A stretch of 64,000 nt of DNA from Leptidea sinapis (taxonomy: Eukaryota; Arthropoda; Insecta; Lepidoptera; Pieridae): contig NC_066280.1 in the NCBI RefSeq assembly GCF_905404315.1, positions 13,649,001 through 13,713,000 on the forward strand, in the 5' to 3' direction. Position numbers and translations under genes: made by a program. Below are positions 1 to 11,512 of the stretch, piece after piece. Under the pieces are notes generated by a model that was not told the origin of the DNA, did not search any database, and saw only the letters and a program-made list of their open reading frames with translations. Numbering within the stretch: position 1 is the stretch's first letter; every line of letters begins with the position of its first letter.

Positions 1-428
1 TGTACAGACCTACGTGAGATGTACCGTGGCACAAATTAGTGATTTCTTAGCCCCGTGTCTTATATTATACTCGTAGTTCTCCATTGTTCTTAAAGTCTTT
101 GTATAAATAGACGAGGCATTGATACGGTACATCTGCGCTTATTGGCGACGTCTCCTGGCTATAGAGAAGTTCTTTATATCTCCACAATAGCTGGTACCTG
201 CCTTTTGTTGGTGAATCCTTAGCGGACAGATGCTCACGCGAACAATGCGCTAGGGATTGGCCATTGCGACATTCTCGATACAATGTGTAATGTTGAGAAA
301 CGTTGTCCTTACCTGCTCTTTGTATCGAAATATTACGTATTTTTAACCTACTTTAAAAAAAGAGCAGGATCTCAATTTGTCGATGGTGAAGTGGGGAATG
401 AAACATGTTATCTCTCGATATCCTTTTT
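1..428. other. No gene recognised
   Basis: A 72-codon minus frame (65-283) has protein-like composition but no family I know and no splice context tying it to bib. Left unassigned. Confidence 0.5.
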
Positions 429-780
429 ATTAGTTTTCTTGTTTAATTTTTTTTTATGAAAATAAGGGACGAGACGAGCAGGACATTCAGCTGATGGTAA
501 TTAACTAATTTGTACGCCCTACTCATTAGAACGTAGTGCCGCTCAGGATTCTTGAAAAGCCCAAATATTCTTAGCGGCAGTACAATTGCGCTCGTCACCT
601 TGAGACATAAGTTGTTAGGTCTCATTTGCCCAGTAATTTCACTAGCTACGGCGCCCTTCAGAACGAAACACAGTAATGTTTACACATTACTGCTTCACGG
701 CAGAAATAGGTGCCGTTGTGGTACCCATAATCTAGCCGGCATCCTGTGCAAAGAAGCCTCCCACATTAGTTTTCTTGTTT
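429..780 (-). mobile_element. SINE-like retroposon with 16-base target duplication
   Basis: The element lies at 445-764 on the minus strand, with its A-tail as a T-run near 447-455. ATTAGTTTTCTTGTTT occurs exactly at 429-444 and 765-780 and is the target site duplication. Body blocks include GTGCCGCTCAGGATTCTTGA and CACCTTGAGACATAAG, shared with copies at 9360-9625 and 38.65-39.13 kb. Confidence 0.85.
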
Positions 781-1861
781 TAAATACGTTTAATTACGTT
801 AGTTTTTTGTTTCTTGAATTGATAGGTACGTGTTCACAATACCTATTCGTAAGTTAGATTTTAAAACTGATATTATAAGACAACTAAGTAGTTGGAATAA
901 GAAATTCATAAAATTTTAAGGTTAGGACATAGACCAATTAAAATTATGATTTGGACAGTATGTTATGTAAAGGCGAAAGGAAAGTTCAGTTTATACGGAC
1001 TCAAACCAACTTTAGTTTCAATAACATAATGTAGTTTCTATTAGAAATAAAAATAAAGGCCTCTTATAAATATTTATTTGTTTATTTAATGGATCACGAA
1101 CATAAGAATCTAGAAAAATATTGTTTAAATTAGTAAATTACGTATTATTTATATTAATAACAGTTCAATGAATGCAATATTCCAACCAATTTATCATTCA
1201 AGACTTTTATAAATACTTACTTTTATATTCTGAGGCTGTAGATAGGTCACACTTTATGAGCTTTAATTTAAAGTTGTTAAGACTGTCAAAATTAATGTCG
1301 ATATTTGGACTTTTTTTTGTATAGGTAGTCATTATATCGATGAAAATGATGCCACAGGTGAATCACGTTCTAGATTGGTTTTACAGATACTTGGCTTAAA
1401 CAAATCACATAGATGTCGGGGTATTCTGGCAGGAAATTTAAATTCAAGTAACAGTTGTTTTTCTAATAAGCATAATTTGTAAAATATATTTTGTCTCCAC
1501 GCGCTGAAACATTTGCCTGCCATACGTTTAACCAGCCGTATTTTTATTTACCGTGTTGTATGCATAATGTAGTGTCCTTATCTTTTAGGGCCGTAACTTA
1601 GATTGTATCAAATCTAAACATTTTTGAAGTTATACTTCTTTAGCCGCGTTATCAAAAAATGATGAGACTTGCGTGCATACATAAGTACACACACACTTTT
1701 TTTATCATTATTTTCTTTCTGTTTTGATACTTATGTATATTTAAATAAACGGCTGACTGAGTGGCTAAAGCACTTGAGCGTATTCCAAGACGCGTGGATT
1801 CGTATCCGTAATATAATATAGTAGGTCAATTTAATAATTTAAAGCCGTTTGGTGTTGACAC

Positions 1862-2083
1862 TTGGCCCGTGGGGCCCAAGAATGTACAAAGTACTATCTT
1901 CGCGCCTCAATAAGGCTACTGGCAACCCAAGCGCTGGCAGCTATTTCGGTTAACGGATCAGCCTTGCTATCCAACGTGGAAATGCTGCCAGTATTCTTGA
2001 TACGCTTCCAAGTAATGATAGTTTCGATTCTATGTAGTCATAGTATTGTAAATATAGTTATAAGATTTGTTTTGTTTGAATAA
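1862..2083. other. Decayed coding-like repeat
   Basis: Open on both strands over much of its length (+ frame with LLATQALAAISVNGSALL). Looks like old mobile-element sequence; no domain recognised. Confidence 0.3.
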
Positions 2084-2544
2084 AGTATTATTTATAATTT
2101 AAATACCTAATATGGTGTGGCCTGGATAACATTTGAATATGGCTTCCGCGATGCAGCCGCAGCTTACGGCCATTGTATTGCCGTGGAGTAATTGCCGTGC
2201 TTTCATTGAAGATAGTTTTTGTCGCTCTGTCGTTTCCGCCCCAGTATAAACTTTAAATATTGCGTAAAATTTGCAGATATTAGTTAAAATGATACTTACG
2301 GGTATTGTATTATGGACGTGTTTCGTGTGAACTTGTATTGGTAATTGTCTCTTTGAATATCGGGTTGATCGGGATCTCTTCTGGTTAACAAGAGGACAGA
2401 CTGTTTGCTATAGCGAGACGCTGTGGCATCTCGGGGTTCCCTTTGATATCAAAAGCTTACAAGCGAGCGCTATAAATACACATAACAAGTATTAAGGTTA
2501 CATAGTTTAATCATAGACTTGTGTATATCCTATATATCCTATAC

Positions 2545-2960
2545 TAGCTGTCCCGACAGACATTGTTTATTATTATTTAGTTTATTACAATAGAATGTAT
2601 TATTATGCTATCGTGTCTTACTAACTCGACTTAACCGAGTAGTAGGCATAACAAGTTTACGTTAACACTTAACATAATATGATTTATAAACGATGAAAAT
2701 TTTCGCATTTTTAATATTACCTACACATCTTTATATATAAATAAAATTGGAGTGTCTGTTTGTAATATTGAAATAACCGTTTTTTACTACTTGTATAAAA
2801 TACATACGGTATAACATTTTTTACAATTTTTGTCTGTCTGGCTGTCTATTTGTTCCAGCTAATCTCTGAAATGGCTCGATCGATTTTGACGCGACTTTTA
2901 TTAGCAGGTAGCTGATGAATTAAGGAGTAACTTAGGCTACGTTTGTTTTAGAAATAATCT
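2545..2960. repeat. Helitron-like and related AT-rich repeat fragments
   Basis: A reverse end CTAGCTGTCCCGACAGAC at 2546, then GGAGTGTCTGTTTGTAATAT and CAGCTAATCTCTGAAATGGC, repeated at about 21405-21600. Confidence 0.45.
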
Positions 2961-3313
2961 TTTATTGTAGACATATAAAGTAATGTTGCAATATTCAAGA
3001 AACTGTTAACTCTATAAATAATTTATGTGGCAAAATTGCGTTCACTGCTACGCAATATAATACACAATTCATTCGCTATTAAAAGATATTTAGAAAAACA
3101 TATCTTTGTTCTATTCTCATTGTTATAAAAGTGCTTTTGTAAGCATATTGTCTGTGACTGCACTAATAACTTTGATACAATTAATTGTTTGTTGTCTCAG
3201 TGAGGACGCCTCTACTTTCTTGTCTCAACTATTCCATTGCACAACTAATGTAGAATATACAATAAATTATATATAATATAAACAATATTCAATAACATAA
3301 TGTAGTTTCTCAC

Positions 3314-3679
3314 GACGAGTAAAAAAAGAAGGACTCCGTGCCGTGATATTAGCATGTGAAGCACCGTTATGCTAGTGTGTGTGCGGTTACGGGGGACACT
3401 AGTTACACAATTTTTTATCCCTTAAATAATCATATATGGTCACAAATACTTATAAAGTATCGTTTTTACACTTTTTCACAACGCACGACGGCATTTTTAA
3501 AATATTTTATTGAGACGCAAACTGATCTGTCACAGACGATGACAATTCTCATAATGGCCGCCTATCGGCCTGTAGTAGTGTAAGTGTGTGCGTGGGGCTA
3601 TGTATTTACACGTTAATCGGCTTGTTTTGGTGCTACACTGTTGTGTAAGGTGACACGGAGTCCTTATTTTTTACTAGTC
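3314..3679. mobile_element. MITE with about 24-base inverted termini
   Basis: The left end GAAGGACTCCGTGCC and the right end GGTGACACGGAGTCCTT, with flanking A/T runs, form an imperfect inverted repeat; about 365 bases, no transposase. Confidence 0.6.
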
Positions 3680-3866
3680 CGTGGCTTGAATATGAAAATA
3701 TATCAACAATTTTAATGACTTGAATAATATGACCTAATAATTATCCATGCTTTTTGACTGATCACATGAGACACAAATCATGATCCTGCCATATCATGAT
3801 TTGTGTAACTGCGTCGAAATGTCAACTACGGATTGTATAAAAGTTGAAAATCATTAATCTTAGAAA

Positions 3867-4053
3867 ATGTATAGGTCTAGATAGATTCTCTTGCTGTTAG
3901 ACAACCGATAAAAAGAGACCAGGAATATTAGATTTGTGTATGCGATTTGTACGACACTTTGGATTAGTGTGCTTGGATTAGGTACTGAAAATAGAGGTTA
4001 ATTCAAAATTAATTTTCGATGTTTTCACATCTAGTCTATCTAGACGTATAAAT
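3867..4053. mobile_element. MITE family with GTCTAGATAGA ends, copy 1
   Basis: Ends TAGGTCTAGATAGATTCTCT and GTCTATCTAGACGTATAA. Contains TTAGACAACCGATAAAA, shared with the copies at 24.5-24.9 and 32.5-32.8 kb. It ends 32 bases before the bib exon at 4086. Confidence 0.6.
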
Positions 4054-4085
4054 GATTTAAGTCATAAATAATCAATGGTTTACAG

Positions 4086-4432
4086 ATGCCTTCACTAAAC
4101 CCAGCAAGGTCGCTGGGACCATCGTTCGTGCTATCACGCTGGGAGAGTCACTGGGTCTGCTGGGTCGGCGGGCTGGGTGGAGGTGTCGCCAGCGGGCTGC
4201 TTCACGAATGGGCCTCACGGAAACCTCGAGGAAATTCCACGAGGGCATCATCGCCGCGAGACCTGGACGACTTAGACAAGCCGGCGTTCCCGAGCCACCA
4301 CTACCGCCATGCTTCCACGTACTGCTCGGCCACCGCGCCTCGACCGGGTCCTGAGACCAGCGAGCCTCTGTACTCCGGCAGCAAGTCGCTGTACTGCCGG
4401 TCACCACCGCCAGCCAGGCACACGCTGCACAG
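4086..4432 (+). CDS. bib: bib coding exon: NPA2, last helix, start of tail
   Basis: The acceptor is TTTACAG ending at 4085. The exon starts in phase 0 with MPSLNPARSLGP. The donor is CACAG/GTCTGA at 4432/4433 and leaves two bases (AG) of an arginine codon. The exon is clearly more GC-rich than its surroundings. Residues 5-7 are the NPA triplet; the following arginine is the usual selectivity-filter position. The other frame open from 4086 and the antisense open frame are shadows. Confidence 0.93.
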
Positions 4433-7400
4433 GTCTGACGGAACCTCCTGTCAAATGTAATTCATGTCGGACGATACGTAACGTACCTTTCACTATTGAG
4501 ATTGCTAGACCAATAGAACTAAATAGAATCTTATCTTTCATATATACCAGTGAAAGCTGTATTGACAACTCTTATGACTGTTCCGAATGATATATTCAAT
4601 CCGTAAAGACTAATATAAATATAATATAAATACCATCTGAATGTGTGGCGGTCTTCCGTAGTGCGATTTTGAAGGAGCTTTCCTCCCGTACGAGTACTAC
4701 AAAGCTGTGGAATGAACTTCCTTTTGCAGGGTTTCCGGGACGATACGACATGGGTACCTTCAAAAAAGCGCGTACACCTTCCTTAAGGACCGGCAACGGT
4801 CTTGTGATTCCTCTGGTGTTGCAAGAGAATGTGGTCGGCAGTGATCACTTAACACCCGTACGCTCGTATGTCCTCCTTTTCAATATCATCATTCATCAAG
4901 ACTAGAGAAATAGCCACCCTCTTCGAATAAATAATTTAGTACGCCTTACATCATTTTCAGCAAACGTCTGGGATATGATTAGGTACAAAATATAATAAAG
5001 ATCTCGGTCAACTGTTGTACGTTCTAATTGAAGAACTTGGGAACAGTCGTAAGAATAATTACAGAATAGAAAATAGATCGAATTAGACTTGTAACAACTT
5101 GTTTATCATCGTTTTCTGTTTAGATTTTGATATTCGGATGTGTGAAAAGAAATACCTAAACATTTGATTTAATTTATGTTGTAATTAGTTAGTTTTACAT
5201 TAACTTGCATGATCGAATCAAAATTAAAATAAATTTATAGAATTGTTACAGAAACGGATGCTATAGTCTGTTTACGGAAAAAATCTTATTCATATTTAGT
5301 TGTTCACTATCCATCTAGTTATTATTAGTAGATACAAAGTAGCTCTCACAAAATAGGTCTTTAGCTATAAACATTAGAGTAAAAAATAGTAGAAATAAGT
5401 AGAATAATAATAATATATAAGTACCAGATAAGAAGTCCGGTCATAAGTACAGTTAAAGGTTGAAATAATTCTGGCAATTTAAAAAAAATATTTATTGGAA
5501 TCATGGAATAAAAAAAAATCAAATGACCACCATTGGCTTTGATAATTTGCAGAATTGGTAAAATACTCTTTTACGGATTTATCAAGTATTCTTATACTTT
5601 CGTCTAATTAAAGAGGTATTCAAAAACTGACCAATAATTTTAGTTGAAAAGGTTCAGATCTCTTAAAACGTCGGGCTAACTAAAATAATAATAAAAATGT
5701 AACTTTTACGCAAAAATCTAATATAAAAGCACAGTAACAATTACCCGCGTTTTAATCCTCTACAAGTGTTTTATTTAATTAGGTGAGGGCATCCAGCTCT
5801 TATCTTTTTATTCGGATTTTATCCACAACGTTGCTTCAAATCGAAATCCTCTTACGAGCTAGGCTTGGATATCTCGAATCTTGTGATCGGTAATTATAGT
5901 CTTGTAGAAAGACCATGACCCATATAAAAATGTTTATAGAGCAATCTCTATAAAAAGAGAATCAAAAGATCTTGAATCATGATTCAAGATCTTTTGATTC
6001 TCTTGTCCTGAAGTCTAATAATTTTTTACCAAAATGACAAACAATGACTGAAGCAATCAGTAGCAATAAAGAGACAGCTGTAGTTTTCCGACCACTTGTT
6101 TTTATATTGCTTGTTGTAAAAATATTTTATCAATTAAGGCTGGGGACCGAGCCAACGGCCTTTAGGAATCGAGCGGAGCTAAGTTACCTCTCTCGCACAA
6201 TATCACCATAGTTTTAATTCAGAATTAGAAGCATTTTTGATTAATTACATACATAATACAATTTTATTAACAAAACTATGTCATGTTAAATAGTATTGGT
6301 GTACAATTAATAAATTTTGTACAATTTTTATCTAGATTGAATGATTAGCATGGCTGCAACTGTAAAAGTTAGGGGTATTTTGGAGATTTTTCGCACTGTC
6401 TATAAAAATTAGATAAGAAATGAAGTAATGAGATTTCTTGTCATGTAATATTTGTATAAAAATATTAGCTTTATATAAATCGTCAACAAATAGTTTCAAT
6501 TATACGCTATTTGTCGATTTCTTGGGATACAGCGCCTTAAGACGATATTTCTAAGCCTCTCACGTTTACCAGGAGAGCAATCTCAAATCCACTCTTTTTA
6601 ATTGTACGAATTGATTTAACAATAACAAACACTGAGCCTTAGATCTTGTTTAATGATACGCGAAGGAGTTGTAACAAGAATCTTTATTTCTCTTGAAAAA
6701 TTTCCTGTTTCTTTATAGGGTTCAGTGGCTTGACAGTATTTATAATTCTATCGACCTGATCTTTTATGTTCTTCGACAGAGGAAGGAAGTATTTTATTAA
6801 ATTAAATTTGTAACCAAAATTAATGAACGATGCGGGACTAAACGATTTCTTTAAATTTGAAAGAACGCCGTCTCAAGTCAATTTCCTAATATTAAAACTA
6901 TATTATATAAATATTATATTAATTGCTTATTTTGATAATTATAATAAACAATTATTGGGGTTGAGCAGGTTATCAACTGTAATGGAGATCCTGTAGATAA
7001 AGCCACAACCTGAGAATTGAAAAAGACCAAGATTTACGAACGCTACGTCACTCGAATGATTTGCTCACTTGAAAGAGCGCTCGGACGGAACTCGAGAGGC
7101 GCGGCTTCTAGTTCCGCATCGTTCATAAATTTTCGTTACAAATTTAACTTTATTAATCCCAGAAGTGAGGAATATCCTGTGGACGTACTAACGTTACACG
7201 ATAATTGGCTAATTAATACCAAGCTTTCGATGTATCTTGAGAGTGATTACCGGCTTTGTGCAGGGAAATCACTGCAATAATTCAGAATTATTGAAATGAA
7301 CTAAATTAAAAAAATCATCTTTAACACGACATTTCATTTTGTAATTAAATATATAATAACATAAAATAACTCGATAAATGAAAAATAGTGTGAAAGGATC

Positions 7401-9871
7401 GAAGTAATAAATGCAAAATTTAAATTCAATAATAATAAAATCAGTTCTTAAACTATAACAGTATTTATGGCTCGACTGGGATGTGGTATAGTAATGGTAT
7501 GTAAATTAAATGACTGAATACTTGATGTATGTGTGATATTCAAAGTAATGTTAACATTAATGCATATTAGCCATATAATTTATACTTTCCTAGAACGGTG
7601 GTATTATTTGTAATTTAATTGCCTAAACACATGATCGGATTTGGTAAGGCCGGACTATCGGACGGTCCGGTGGATGCCTCGCATCAATTGGTCCGCCGGC
7701 TGTCGTCCGGACGGTAAGATCCGGCTTCCACCAAATCGGAGCGGAGAGGAGACGAGAGGAGACTAGCCGCAAAGCTGTCGGGTTATTTCCACCAAAGCAG
7801 AGAGGAGATATGAGCTCTGCATAGTGAAGATGTGAGCTGTGAGAGCTCGAAATCAGTTAACTGATAACAATGCAAGGGACACGTCATGTTATAAAAGTTA
7901 TATTTTAATTTAAATTAAAAAAAAATGAGACATCTCGTCTCCTCTCCACTTGATCCATTTCCACCGAAGCTAAGCGGAGAGGAGATGTGGAAATAACGAA
8001 GTTTGATTGGTTATCAAAACGCATCATCTCTCCTCTCCGCCTTGGTGGAAACCGGGCCTCAACAAAATAATTATGTGCGATGGACCAATATGGTCCGCTA
8101 CAAGACCAAGTACTCACCAAATCCGATCATGTATTTATAGCTGATAGTCTAAAATATAATAATTGTGACAGGTCCCAGTCGGTATACAGCAAGAGTAGTG
8201 GCGCAGGCGGTGCGGGGGGTGCAGGTGTCACGACCCTGGCTCCGGCGCAGAGCCTGTTGCTGCGGCCACCGCACTCCGTCAACCAGAACGTGCACAACGC
8301 GCAGCGGGAGCCACTGTACCCTGCCGCCAACGGGATCCGACCGGGACCAGCTGGTGAGTTACTCACCACAGTTCAAATTCAAGTATCTTATACCTTTAAA
8401 CGAGCAATTCTTGTGTATATATATAATCTGAATCTCAGAAACGGTTCCAACGATTTTCATAAAATTTGGTATACAGGGGATTACGGAAGTGATAAATCGA
8501 TCTAGTCTTCAATTTAAAAAAATGTAGTTTTATCCGTGTTTTAATGAGAAACTTCTACAATAACATTAGAATTCAAGGTAAATTTCGCTTTATACAAGAC
8601 TATAATGGCTCAGATTGGACATTGCGTTATCCGAAACGCAGAAGACCCCGGTTCGAATCCAGATATCCTATTAGTTTTTTTGTTTAAGTTTTATACATCC
8701 TTAAAAATCCGAGCAAGGTTCGGTCGTTCCAAAACGAATACCTCAGACCTGAGAAGAATGGGTGCAACAAACTCAGTGGGCTTTTTTTTCATCAAAAATA
8801 TATGTCTACAAAGTAATATTGTACCATTAAACTTATTATTTAATAGCCTGAGGGCGGTCGCTCCATTCCCAATCTGGGGTATAATTAAAAAAGTCATTTA
8901 TGTTATAGTAACCTTTACCACACAAACGTTTTTTAACAATTCTTTTGAATTTCGTAATACATTTGTTTTGAATTTTTTTCTGCGATCTTGTTTTAAAAGC
9001 ATCAACATCGCCCCACAAAAGACTTACTAACTCGACAGTTACATAGTTCACTGCTGGCCCAGCTATGCACCAACTAACAACAAGCTAACAGCCAATCTGT
9101 GGCCATAGCCAGGCTGCGACCTAACTTTCGTATTTTGACCTGATATTTTGCTGGCTTATGTAATAAAAACGAAACGCCGACTATGTAGAGTTTAATCCTG
9201 ATTAACACCTGATGTAAAGTAAAATAAAGAAACAGCTGCCCATGGACATCAGCAATACCAGGCTAAGAGTTACGTTAACGGCTTTTGAGATGGCACATCA
9301 ACGTGATGCGGGTGGTACTTATTTCACATTTTGACGTACCTAAGTCGGCGGTGAAAAGCAGTTTTTTATAATGAAAATAAGAAACGAGCCGAGCAGGACG
9401 TTCAGCTGGTGGTATTGGATACGCCCTGCCCATTACATTGCAGTACCGCTAAGGATTCTTGAAAAATCCCAAAAATTCTGAACGGCAGTACAACTGCGCA
9501 CGTCACCTTGAGACATAAGATGTTAAGTCTCATTTGCCCAGAACACATTACTGCTTCACGGCAGAAATAGGCATCTTTGTAGTATCAATAATCTAGCCGG
9601 CATCCTGTGCAAAGGAGCCCCCCACTGCTGCTTTATCGTAGAATTAATTCTTCAAATAGTTATGATTTATATTCCTATTTCAGGTGCGGCCGTTCAAGAT
9701 CGTCGCGAGTCTCTATACAGCTCGGGCACCCGGCGCGGACCGCTCTCGTCCGAGGACAGTGCGTACGGCAGTTACGCCCAGACGCTCGCACACACGACGC
9801 ACACTGCGCATGCGCACGGGCCGCACGCGCGTGCATTCCGCTCGCCGCTGCACCCGCCCGAACACTACTAG
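4086..9871 (+). CDS. bib: big brain (bib), 3' part: exons joined 4086-4432, 8172-8353, 9684-9871
   Basis: Aquaporin-family (MIP) membrane protein. In Drosophila it acts in Notch-dependent lateral inhibition and is reported as a cation channel and endosome-maturation factor (family knowledge). The visible 717 nt encode 238 residues plus stop. The first exon opens near NPARSLGPSFV, the second NPA pore motif, followed by the last helix (HWVCWVGGLGGGVASGLL). The rest is a polar cytoplasmic tail with the Bib-type blocks EPLYSGSKSLYCRSP, RSQSVYSKSS and SEDSAYGSY. All three exons join in phase (2/1, then 1/2) at GT-AG sites, and the tail blocks match the fly protein in order. The tail is shorter than the glutamine-rich fly tail. 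The exons for the first five helices are not seen in 1-4085 and should lie upstream of the window. Identification is strong; calling it bib rather than another aquaporin rests on the tail. Confidence 0.93.
4640..4905 (+). mobile_element. 5'-truncated LINE 3' end in a bib intron
   Basis: Encodes TTKLWNELPFAGFPGRYDMG then the common 3' UTR, ending near CGTATGTCCTCC. More diverged than the other copies and lacking a clean poly(A). Confidence 0.75.
5955..6004. repeat. Perfect 50-base palindrome
   Basis: Two 25-base arms without spacer, axis between 5979 and 5980 (left arm ends AGATCTTGAATCA). In a bib intron, outside any recognised element. Confidence 0.9.
6807..7290 (+). repeat. tRNA-like dispersed repeat, copy 1
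   Basis: Shares TCAAGTCAATTTCCTAATAT, TATTGGGGTTGAGCAGGTTA and a tRNA-like segment (CTTGAAAGAGCGCTCGGACG) with 10180-10405. In the bib intron. Confidence 0.55.
7620..8139. mobile_element. MITE with CCTAAACACATGATCGGATT ends, containing a nested MITE
   Basis: Left CCTAAACACATGATCGGATT, right ACCAAATCCGATCATGTATT. Inside, about 7729-8059, is a second element with GGCTTCCACCAAATCGG / CTTGGTGGAAACCGGGCC ends and many GGAGAGGAGA repeats. A simple copy of the outer family is at 50.43-50.66 kb. Confidence 0.6.
8172..8353 (+). CDS. bib: bib coding exon: middle of tail
   Basis: The acceptor is TGACAG ending at 8171. The first base completes the arginine codon from the previous exon, giving HRSQSVYSKSS across the junction, the same block as in fly Bib. 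A Gly/Ala-rich run and PAQSLLLRPPH follow, then REPLYPAANG. The donor is GCTG/GTGAGT at 8353/8354, phase 1. A MITE ends about 35 bases upstream of the acceptor. Confidence 0.93.
8600..8668 (+). repeat. tRNA-derived SINE head
   Basis: A-box-like ATGGCTCAGATTGG and a perfect B box GGTTCGAATCC 50 bases apart, followed by unrelated repeat sequence. No acceptor stem pairing. Confidence 0.5.
8735..9060 (-). mobile_element. LINE C-terminal/3' UTR fragment in a bib intron
   Basis: Near-parallel to 44520-44830 (same GCCTGAGGGCGGTCGCTCCA block). Only the end of the coding part remains, in broken frames. Confidence 0.65.
9360..9625 (-). mobile_element. SINE-like retroposon copy in the last bib intron
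   Basis: Same family as the 445-764 copy, with GCCGGCATCCTGTGCAAAGG at its 5' end (right side). It ends about 58 bases upstream of the last bib exon. Confidence 0.75.
9684..9871 (+). CDS. bib: bib terminal coding exon and stop
   Basis: The acceptor is CCTATTTCAG ending at 9683. The first two bases complete a glycine codon. The exon encodes RRESLYSSGTRRG, then SSEDSAYGSYAQT, then a His/Ala/Thr-rich end closing with HPPEHY and TAG at 9869-9871. The SEDSAYGSY block matches the conserved SDDSSYGSY block of fly Bib, though fly Bib continues much further. The exon is strongly GC-rich, which opens several false frames on both strands. Confidence 0.92.
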
Positions 9872-10175
9872 CGCCGCGCCTCGCAGCACAATATTGCGCT
9901 GCTCTTTGACGTTTGAGATGCGTCACAAAATGACATTAGCACAATGACATTGACACAACAAAATGGTGAATCGTGAAGCCGTGAACTGTGTCCTCTTTAG
10001 TGATTTCACTCGAGGCATCATCAAAACCGTATCTAAAATACATAAACGTTGTACAACCATTTGCCGTTTTGTAATACATTACGACCCAAATTATATGTAA
10101 GCAATTTGCTGTTTTTAAAGTGATTACCACTTCTGGAATTAATTAATTACACAAATTAAACTGAAAAATAAATTC
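9872..10175 (+). other. bib: probable bib 3' UTR
   Basis: This is non-coding sequence after the bib stop. An AATAAA hexamer lies near 10167 (in GAAAAATAAATTC) and is the first good polyadenylation candidate. The end is inferred, not shown; a SINE-like copy begins directly after it. Confidence 0.4.
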
Positions 10176-10179
10176 TTTA

Positions 10180-10410
10180 GTTTTGCTAGAGCGACATCTC
10201 AAGTCAATTTCCTAATATGCAAATATTGGGGTTGAGGTTATCAACTGTAAAGTAGATCCTGTAGATGAAGCCACAACCTGAGAGTTGAACAAAGCATACA
10301 AGATTTTATGAACGATACGTCACTCGAACGGTTGGCTCAGTTGGAAAGAGCGCTCGCACGAAACGCGACAGGTCGAGGGTTCGTGTACCGCATTGTTCAT
10401 AAAATTTTGT
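10180..10410 (+). repeat. tRNA-like dispersed repeat, copy 2
   Basis: Contains an A-box-like TTGGCTCAGTTGGAAAGAGC and a B-box-like GGTCGAGGGTTCG. The flanking unit is shared with 6807-7290 and, in part, 19740-19855, so it is a SINE-type repeat rather than a tRNA gene. Confidence 0.55.
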
Positions 10411-11099
10411 TTTCAGTTTCATTTGTCAAAGTATATGGGCAAATGATACCAGGTAACATCATATCTACACATAAAAATAAATATGTTAATACACCTTATA
10501 TAATTTATACTATGTAAATTAATACTAATTATATACTTAAATAAATCATGTACATATTTATGAAGATATAGTTGAATTTTTTTAAAGAAACTTCTTTTGT
10601 GAGAAGCATTACCCTGGTTGTAAAAGGATACGATAATTTTCGTTCGCAATTATTAAAATATTTCGTACGGCACGAAATGCTCGGTATGACGTTGTAATAA
10701 CATCGCGCGACACTCGCTAGGTGCGCTCTCACCTTTATGAGTGTAGTGACGTCACAGCGGTTTCTTGCACTGTAAGTAAAACATTATACACGTTCTAAAC
10801 AAAGGAAGAACTCTTTTCGTTGAATTTTTTGTCTAAAATTGAATAGAAAATATAATTGCATTGCAATTTGTATTCTTTAATGTTTATTATAAGTTATTTT
10901 ATATATTCTTAGTTCTTTTAACTCAAAGACAGAGATTTAAGGATTCAATCATTTTCTTAACTTTTCTTTATACTACAACGTTTACCTACCAAATAATTTC
11001 GATGTTATGTTAAAATATAAAATGTTATAATTAACAGTGTATTTTTTGTTTATTATGAGTATCATAGCATCTTACCGAAATATAATAATAATTAATAAC

Positions 11100-11512
11100 C
11101 AAAGATTGAGCATTGGTGTCCGCTGCGCTCCGCCTATATACCGCACTACTTAAGAACAATAGCTTTCTTGTTACGGCAACTATTAGACGCTTGTGTGCGT
11201 GGCATCTTGACACCCAATGGCATCTTTCAAATTTTGTAACATACGCTTCGTGATATTTTACATTGATATTAATAAAATACAAAATACTTACTCATGATCC
11301 CAGTGCCTTTCTTATATCTTGTAGCATTATTTTTACAAAGTTTTACTACGCAACGTTACCACAACTTTAACAACATGTGGCATGTCAATGTCACACACTG
11401 TTCGAGACTGGCTCCAGTACGCCCACTTGGGCGTAGTATTAGTTGCCGCACTTTGGAACTACGCCTGCGGTATCTAGTTGGAGCACAGCTGAGACCAATC
11501 CTTAATCTAAGT
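11100..11512 (-). mobile_element. THAP-bearing element, copy A (decayed)
   Basis: Minus-strand copy of the same family, ending at CCTTAATCTAAG. The THAP exon has lost its start codon and gained a stop. The 3' part (GTGTGCGTGGCATCTTGACAC) is in the standard orientation. Confidence 0.55.

Noticed and set aside
1752..1815. tRNA-like stretch (TGAGTGGCTAAAGCACTTGA, GGATTCGTATCC)
   Set aside because: B box is imperfect and no cloverleaf can be drawn; probably an old SINE head.
1..4085. Search for upstream bib exons (first NPA motif and helices 1-5)
   Set aside because: No frame with aquaporin motifs or suitable splice sites seen; they should lie outside the window.
4072..4407. Antisense 111-codon frame over the bib exon
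   Set aside because: Shadow of the GC-rich bib exon; the sense frame has NPA and Bib tail motifs.
9607..9947. Four overlapping open frames around the last bib exon
   Set aside because: Only the frame in phase with the previous exon gives conserved Bib blocks; the rest follow from high GC.
10330..10400. tRNA-like sequence with A and B boxes
   Set aside because: No acceptor or anticodon stem pairing, and the same unit with its flanks recurs at 6.8-7.3 and 19.7 kb, so it is a SINE-type repeat.
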